A stretch of 64,000 nt of DNA from the NCBI GenBank assembly GCA_944381165.1, contig CALWKC010000004.1:1-64000 (forward strand), in the 5' to 3' direction. The notes under the pieces are model-generated. The model made no database searches. It saw nothing but the letters and a program-made list of their open reading frames with translations, and was not told the DNA's origin. Shown piece by piece: positions 59,282 to 64,000 of this stretch. Positions within the stretch are counted from its first letter, which is position 1; every line of letters begins with the position of its first letter. A program made the translations under genes and the position numbers. This stretch comes from an uncultured Lachnospira sp. (GTDB taxonomy: Bacteria > Bacillota > Clostridia > Lachnospirales > Lachnospiraceae).

Positions 59282-59371
59282 CACCCGTCTTCAAGCTATG
59301 TTTTCATATAGAAAAAGATTATAGAGTCAGCCTGCGAACTTTTTCGCAAATATATTTTATACAAAATCTAA

Positions 59372-60139
59372 TTAAGGAAACATAATCTTTGTCAGCTTTC
59401 CTGCATATACAGGGTCCATTTCCGCCATAATTGCAGCTCTCTGGTCAGGAGTCATGCAAAGAAGAATCTTTGCCAATATATCCGTATCTCCTGTCATCTC
59501 CTCCATAATTGCAGCGGCATTCTCCGGGTCCATAGACGAATAGGTTGTCGCCCAATCCTGAATTTCCTGTGAATACTGAAGCTGTTCGCATACTTCCTTA
59601 TAAAGAGCAGCCGCATTATCCGGACTGATTTCCTCATACCATTTTTTGTATTCCTCTATATCAGGAGCGTTGTCAGTAAACACAACCTCCCTGTCAAACT
59701 CTTCCTTCAGCTTCTCAAAATTCTCCTGGTTGTCCTCATATACCTTGAGCCTTGCGACCTCAGCCTCCAGCTGCGCAATTCGCTCCGAACTTTCCGTACC
59801 GCTGTTCTGATACTGCGAAAGCTCTTCCTCAAGCTCTTTTATTCTCTCTACCGCTTCTGCCAGATTTTTATATTTGTAGCCTGTCTCCTCCATAACTTCC
59901 TCATCGCTCTTTTCAGGCAGTATTCGGTTAATCACAGGAACATTCTCTAAAAACGGCCGCAGCATGCTTCCTACCCCGCCCACGTCCATTTTGATGAGCA
60001 GTGCAAAAATCACCAGCCAGATAACAATAATAACTGCAGCAAGAAGCACTCCGGTAATACCGCCGCCCTTTTCTTCTTCACTCAACTCGTTATCGATACC
60101 AAGATTATCTTCCGGCTTATTCTTTTTTCTCTTTGCCAT
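59372..60139 (-). CDS. MotE/YlxF-like flagellar protein with MgtE-N domain
   Basis: A 255-residue protein with a membrane helix (about 27-46), a coiled coil (about 95-155) and a C-terminal MgtE-N-like region (about 175-250) with YSSMDPENAAAIMEEMTGD and CMTPDQRAAIMAEMDP. This is the layout of MotE chaperone-type proteins and of YlxF, located between fliJ and fliK. Likely role: organising FliF/stator parts. Start: ATG 60139 or TTG 60148; AAGGA lies 11 or 2 bases upstream, so neither is ideal. Confidence 0.85.
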   Translation of the reverse strand: MAKRKKNKPEDNLGIDNELSEEEKGGGITGVLLAAVIIVIWLVIFALLIKMDVGGVGSMLRPFLENVPVINRILPEKSDEEVMEETGYKYKNLAEAVERIKELEEELSQYQNSGTESSERIAQLEAEVARLKVYEDNQENFEKLKEEFDREVVFTDNAPDIEEYKKWYEEISPDNAAALYKEVCEQLQYSQEIQDWATTYSSMDPENAAAIMEEMTGDTDILAKILLCMTPDQRAAIMAEMDPVYAGKLTKIMFP

Positions 60140-60173
60140 GTCATCCAAGTTCCTTCCGTCAAATTATTTATCC

Positions 60174-60626
60174 CTATGAATCTTCACTTTTATCATTATA
60201 AGTAAAGCTTACCAATTGGTCAATTTCTTTCTTTTCCTCGGCGTTAAGCTCTTCCTTAAATTCCTCAAACGCCTTTTCTCTGAGCTTTTCATAAATCTTG
60301 CGCTCCTGCATAGCCTGATTGAGCTTTTCCCTGATTCTGTCAAGATTGCGCTGCGCCAGTCTTACCGCAAGCGCCTGCTGCTGCATAAGCACCTTTATCG
60401 TCTCTATATAGCCGTTGTATTTTTTCAGCTCTCCCAGCTCAAGCCTGTCGGCAGAGAGCCTTTTGAGTTCATTCTCATATTCTCTTCTTCTCTGAATAAG
60501 CTTTTTGAGCTTATTTTCCTCCTGCAAAAGCTTTGCGCTCGCCTCGGCAAATTCCGTCTTTACCTGAGTCTCAAGCCTCAGCTTTATATCCAGGATATTC
60601 TGCATTTTGTAAACAAATTTAGCCAT
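60174..60626 (-). CDS. fliJ: Flagellar export chaperone FliJ
   Basis: A 150-residue, almost fully helical coiled-coil protein with Lys/Glu/Arg/Gln heptads, beginning FVYKMQNILDIKLRLETQ. FliJ fits into the FliI ATPase ring like the gamma subunit of F1 and links it to FlhA. The family is weakly conserved but size, start and the place after fliI are typical. It starts seven bases after fliI stops. Confidence 0.9.
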   Translation of the reverse strand: MAKFVYKMQNILDIKLRLETQVKTEFAEASAKLLQEENKLKKLIQRRREYENELKRLSADRLELGELKKYNGYIETIKVLMQQQALAVRLAQRNLDRIREKLNQAMQERKIYEKLREKAFEEFKEELNAEEKKEIDQLVSFTYNDKSEDS

Positions 60627-60632
60627 ACTCTA

Positions 60633-61973
60633 TCAGCCGGCCTTTCCCGCCTCAAACGAATCGTAATCGCTGAAGATGTCGCTTAACATCTTTATCTCCT
60701 CCTCAAACGAAAACTTTTCGTCCGTCTGCTGCACAAGGAACTTATTTACCGCATCGATTTTTGATATGGCATAATCAATATTTCTGTTGCTTCCCTTCTT
60801 GTAAGCTCCTATGTTAATAAGGTCCTCCGCCTCGTTGTATGTAGCCAGAACATTTTTGAGACGACCAGCCATTTTTTTGTGCTCCTTAGTAGAAATCTGG
60901 CTCATGCACCTCGAAATACTCTGTAATACATCTATAGCAGGATAATGATTTTTATGACCTAATTTTCTTGAAAGCATAATATGCCCGTCAAGAATACTTC
61001 TCGCTGTATCTGTGATAGGCTCATTGAAATCATCGCCGTCAACAAGAACTGTATAAAGCCCTGTTATAGAACCCTTTTCCGCCATACCTGCCCTTTCCAG
61101 AAGCTTTGGCATCTCGCTGTATACACTGGGAGGATACCCTCTTGTAACCGGAGGCTCGCCTGAAGCAAGACCTATTTCACGCTGTGCCATCGAAAATCTG
61201 GTAAGAGAATCCATCATGAGAAGCACGTCTTTCCCCTGGTCCCTGAAATACTCCGCAATCGCGGTCGCCGTTTTGGCAGCTTTATTTCTTATAAGAGCAG
61301 GTTTATCCGATGTGGCAACAACGAGCACGCTTCTTCTCATACCCTCTTCGCCCAAATCCCTCTCAATGAACTCACGGACTTCACGTCCGCGCTCTCCAAT
61401 CAAAGCAATTACATTAATATCCGCCTTTGTGTTTCTGGCAAACATTCCAAGCAGCGTGCTCTTTCCGACGCCGCTTCCGGCAAAAATACCTATACGCTGC
61501 CCCTTTCCTACGGTAAGCAGACCATCCACCGCTTTTACCCCCAAAGGAAGCACCTGATTTATTATAACTCTCGACATAGGATCAGGAGGCGACGCCTCAA
61601 CCGAATATGTCTCAGTCAGACCTAAATCAACACCGTCAACCGGATTGCCCAGCCCGTCCAGAGTGTGACCGAGAATTGCGTCCCCGACCTTTACTCCAAG
61701 AGGACTCTCTGTGTTCTCGACAATACATCCGGGGCCAATCCCTCCAACATTGTCAAAAGGCATCAAAAGCACCCTTGAATCCTTAAACCCAACAACCTCC
61801 GCAAACAAAGTCTGAGACTTGTCCGGTGAATATATTTTGCATAAATCATTAAGTTTGGCGTCAGGTCCGACCGACTCAATCGTCAGCCCTACAATCTTAG
61901 ACACTTTACCAAGCTTTTTATAGAAGGATTCCTGCGCTAAATGCTCATATTTTGCTCTGTTGATAACCGACAC
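60633..61973 (-). CDS. fliI: Flagellar export ATPase FliI
   Basis: A 446-residue F1-beta-like ATPase: Walker A GSGVGKS (166-172), GERGREVREF (about 192-201), Walker B LLMMDSLTRF and the PxVFSEMPKLLERAG-type substrate region. It powers or primes type III export with FliH and FliJ. Start is GTG at 61973 with GGAGG eight bases upstream. It lies 13 bp after fliH. Confidence 0.97.
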   Translation of the reverse strand: MSVINRAKYEHLAQESFYKKLGKVSKIVGLTIESVGPDAKLNDLCKIYSPDKSQTLFAEVVGFKDSRVLLMPFDNVGGIGPGCIVENTESPLGVKVGDAILGHTLDGLGNPVDGVDLGLTETYSVEASPPDPMSRVIINQVLPLGVKAVDGLLTVGKGQRIGIFAGSGVGKSTLLGMFARNTKADINVIALIGERGREVREFIERDLGEEGMRRSVLVVATSDKPALIRNKAAKTATAIAEYFRDQGKDVLLMMDSLTRFSMAQREIGLASGEPPVTRGYPPSVYSEMPKLLERAGMAEKGSITGLYTVLVDGDDFNEPITDTARSILDGHIMLSRKLGHKNHYPAIDVLQSISRCMSQISTKEHKKMAGRLKNVLATYNEAEDLINIGAYKKGSNRNIDYAISKIDAVNKFLVQQTDEKFSFEEEIKMLSDIFSDYDSFEAGKAG

Positions 61974-61986
61974 TACGCATTCCTCC

Positions 61987-62823
61987 TTAATCCATACAGC
62001 TAAGCATTTTTATTTTCTTAATAAGATTATTCAATTCTATATCAAGGCTACAGTTAAATACGCCTCCGTCAGTCTCTATAATGCACTGATTTCTTTCAAG
62101 AGTCTCATCCGGAGTTATCTCAAGCGTAATCTCTTTTGTCATTGCACAATATATTTTCCCCTGATTATTAATCAGAAATTTATAATCTTCAGGTGAGGTC
62201 TTAATCAGGAACTCATGGCTTTTATCTGAATTTTCCAGAGTGCTGTTGATAAGATGAAGCAATATGCTCTTATCATCCTCGGCCACAGTGAGTATAACCT
62301 TTTCAAACACCCCGGTCAGCACATCTACAAGCTCCGGCTCAATTTGTTTTTTTCTCTGTATGTATTCAGCCTCAAGCATTTCGCTCTTCTCGCAAAATTC
62401 CTGCCGGAGCTTTTTTTTGGCGTCTTCAAGCTCCGTCAGTGCCTCGCTCTGACCTTCTTTATAGCCGCGCTGTCTTGCTTCCTCCTCCAAATGCTTTATC
62501 TGTTCCTGAGCCTGTTCTATAATCTGCTGCGCCTGCTCGTTTGCATTGTCGAGAAGCTTCTGAGCCTCCTCTTTCATTTCCTGAATCTGTATGTTAATCT
62601 GTTCTTCAGTTACCGCAGTCTCCTGACCGGCATCCTCCTCATCTGTTGTGAGCCGTTCAACCACATCAGCTGTAAGACCGTTTATAAATCCGTCTCCCGC
62701 AGCCCTTCCGTCGGCAGCATTTGCTTCCATAATCGCCTGAAGTTTTTCTTTTATGAGCTCATTGTAATCAATGACTCGCTCATCTCTGCTTATTGTTGAA
62801 CCCTTTTTCAATAAATTAGACAA
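61987..62823 (-). CDS. fliH: Flagellar export regulator FliH
   Basis: A 278-residue FliH: N-terminal part, a long coiled coil (about 72-150; Gln/Glu-rich with EQAQQIIEQAQ heptads) and a C-terminal domain similar to the F1 delta/b subunit (about 165-275). It binds FliI and delivers it to the export gate. Start TTG at 62823 with GGAGGTGA upstream; it overlaps the fliG stop by eight bases, so translation is coupled. Confidence 0.92.
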   Translation of the reverse strand: MSNLLKKGSTISRDERVIDYNELIKEKLQAIMEANAADGRAAGDGFINGLTADVVERLTTDEEDAGQETAVTEEQINIQIQEMKEEAQKLLDNANEQAQQIIEQAQEQIKHLEEEARQRGYKEGQSEALTELEDAKKKLRQEFCEKSEMLEAEYIQRKKQIEPELVDVLTGVFEKVILTVAEDDKSILLHLINSTLENSDKSHEFLIKTSPEDYKFLINNQGKIYCAMTKEITLEITPDETLERNQCIIETDGGVFNCSLDIELNNLIKKIKMLSCMD

Positions 62824-63841
62824 TTATCTCGTCACCTCCGCCTCTGGCAATAACGATTTCAGCAGAGTCCTCCAGCTTTCTGATAACATTAACAATCTTC
62901 TGCTGTGCCTCCTCAACATCCTTCATACGCACAGGGCCCATATATTCCATATCTTCCTTTATCATTACAGCAAGACGTTTTGAAAGGTTGTTCAGAATTA
63001 CATTCTGAACTTCCTCTGTTGCACCCTTGAGTGCAAGCGCCAAATCAGCATTATCAACATCACGCAGCACTCGCTGAATTGCTCTGTCGTCGAGAGTAAG
63101 AATATCCTCGAACACGAACATCTTCTTGCGGATTTCGTCTGCAAGTTCCGGCTCTTCCACCTCCAGAGTTTCCATAATATGCTTTTCCGTTCCTCTGTCC
63201 ACGGAATTTAAAATGCTTACAATAGCATCTACGCCGCCGACAATCGTGTAATCCTGATTGACCAGTGAAGAAAGCTTGCGCTCAAGAACTTTTTCCACCT
63301 GCTTTATAACATCAGGCGACGTTCTGTCCATCTGTGCAATTCTCTTTGCCACGTCCGCCTGCTTTTCCGGCGGCAGAGCAGATAAAACCATAGACGACTG
63401 CGCAGCCGGAAGATATGAGAGAATAAGCGCTATAGTCTGAGGATGCTCGTCCTGAATAAAATTGAGAAGCTGGCTTGGGTCAGTCTTTCTTATAAACTCA
63501 AAAGGACGAACCTGAAGGCTTGCCGTGAGCTTGCTTATAACATCCTTAGCCTTTTCCTCCCCGAGCGCTTTCTCAAGAAGTTCCTTCGCATATCCGATAC
63601 CTCCCTCAGCAATATACTGCTGCGCAAGACATATCTCATAAAATTCGCTTAACACCTTTTCCTTTGTCTGAGGTGAAACACTGCTTGTATTTGCAATTTC
63701 AAGGGTGAGCTGTTCAATTTCCTCCTCCTTGAGATGCTTGAATATTTTGGCAGATTTTTCAGGTCCGAGTGTAATCAGCAGGGTTGCCGCCTTTTCAACA
63801 CCGTCCATCTCCTTTTCACTGCTCTGTGTACTTCTTGCCAT
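62816..63841 (-). CDS. fliG: Flagellar motor switch protein FliG
   Basis: A 341-residue FliG. N-terminal domain binding FliF, armadillo middle domain with the EHPQTIA motif (about 131-137), and C-terminal torque domain with charged residues in LTLDDRAIQRVLRDVDNADLALALKGA (about 243-269) that meet MotA. It is the rotor part of torque generation. ATG at 63841 follows GGAGGC. It lies 40 bp after fliF. Confidence 0.97.
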   Translation of the reverse strand: MARSTQSSEKEMDGVEKAATLLITLGPEKSAKIFKHLKEEEIEQLTLEIANTSSVSPQTKEKVLSEFYEICLAQQYIAEGGIGYAKELLEKALGEEKAKDVISKLTASLQVRPFEFIRKTDPSQLLNFIQDEHPQTIALILSYLPAAQSSMVLSALPPEKQADVAKRIAQMDRTSPDVIKQVEKVLERKLSSLVNQDYTIVGGVDAIVSILNSVDRGTEKHIMETLEVEEPELADEIRKKMFVFEDILTLDDRAIQRVLRDVDNADLALALKGATEEVQNVILNNLSKRLAVMIKEDMEYMGPVRMKDVEEAQQKIVNVIRKLEDSAEIVIARGGGDEIIV

Positions 63842-63881
63842 TGTTTGCCTCCGTAATTAAAAACTTATTGCGTTGAGAGTA

Positions 63882-64000
63882 TTATTCCCAGCCTTCATTA
63901 AGCCAGTTGCGCAAAAGCAGCGCCACCGCTTCCGGATTTTCGTCGACAAACTTCTCGATTGCCTTTCGAGTCTCCGATTTTTCCTGCATGTCAATCTCAT
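63882..64000 (-). CDS. fliF: FliF M-ring protein, C-terminal end only
   Basis: The minus strand at the window edge reads an open frame ending in a TAA stop (63882-63884). The last 38 residues include AIEKFVDENPEAVALLLRNW and finish LNEGWE, the FliG-binding tail typical of FliF. The rest of the gene lies beyond the window. The position directly before fliG is standard. Confidence 0.93.
   Translation of the reverse strand, partial: EIDMQEKSETRKAIEKFVDENPEAVALLLRNWLNEGWE

Overview
The window reads as chromosomal DNA of a motile, low-to-mid GC Gram-positive bacterium, most likely a Lachnospiraceae (Roseburia/Agathobacter/Lachnospira/Butyrivibrio type). The reasons are a PolC-type replicative polymerase, the RnpM/YlxQ pair inside the nusA-infB operon, a Clostridia-style fla/che operon (fliY, cheC, cheD, flhF-flhG, fapA, sigD) that runs straight into rpsB-tsf, and strong AGGAGG-type ribosome sites. 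This is inference from gene content; species cannot be fixed from sequence alone. Every supported gene, and the single tRNA, lies on the minus strand, so transcription runs from high to low coordinates.

Region by region, in transcription order: (1) 64000-32457 is the greater part of a fla/che operon: fliF (3' end only), fliG, fliH, fliI, fliJ, a MotE-like gene, fliK, flgD, a TIGR02530-type gene, flgE, flbD, motA, motB, fliL, fliM, fliY, cheY, fliO, fliP, fliQ, fliR, flhB, flhA, flhF, flhG, a PilZ gene, cheB, cheA, cheW, cheC, cheD, a small membrane protein, sigD, fapA, a small unknown and a DUF6115-like gene. Together these encode the switch complex, the type III export gate, rod/hook assembly factors, stators and chemotaxis control. 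(2) A small MltG-like gene then borders rpsB-tsf, which has a near-consensus promoter. (3) pyrH-frr-uppS-cdsA-dxr-rseP-ispG-polC links translation, polyprenol/phospholipid synthesis, membrane proteolysis and replication. (4) A small export-type membrane gene and tRNA-Glu(CTC) lead into rimP-nusA-rnpM-ylxQ-infB-rbfA-nrnA-truB-ribF, the classic nusA-infB cluster. (5) rpsO, pnp and a HIT-family gene follow, with long structured leaders. (6) 5325-137 is a visibly AT-richer accessory locus: a stand-alone LytTR regulator, a secreted protein, two lipoproteins and a large duplicated ABC-2-like membrane protein, with direct repeats upstream of two of its genes.

The housekeeping and motility parts are conventional in gene order. 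The least explained items are the LytTR/lipoprotein/permease locus with its repeat-bearing promoters, the triple 21-nt repeat in the pnp leader, a structured RNA with alternative pairings between flgE and flbD, a 16-bp hairpin between fliP and fliQ, and several small unknown genes in the fla/che operon. Many genes are best started at TTG or GTG codons with well placed Shine-Dalgarno sites; starts were adjusted accordingly. No rRNA, insertion sequence, prophage, integrase or CRISPR array was seen.
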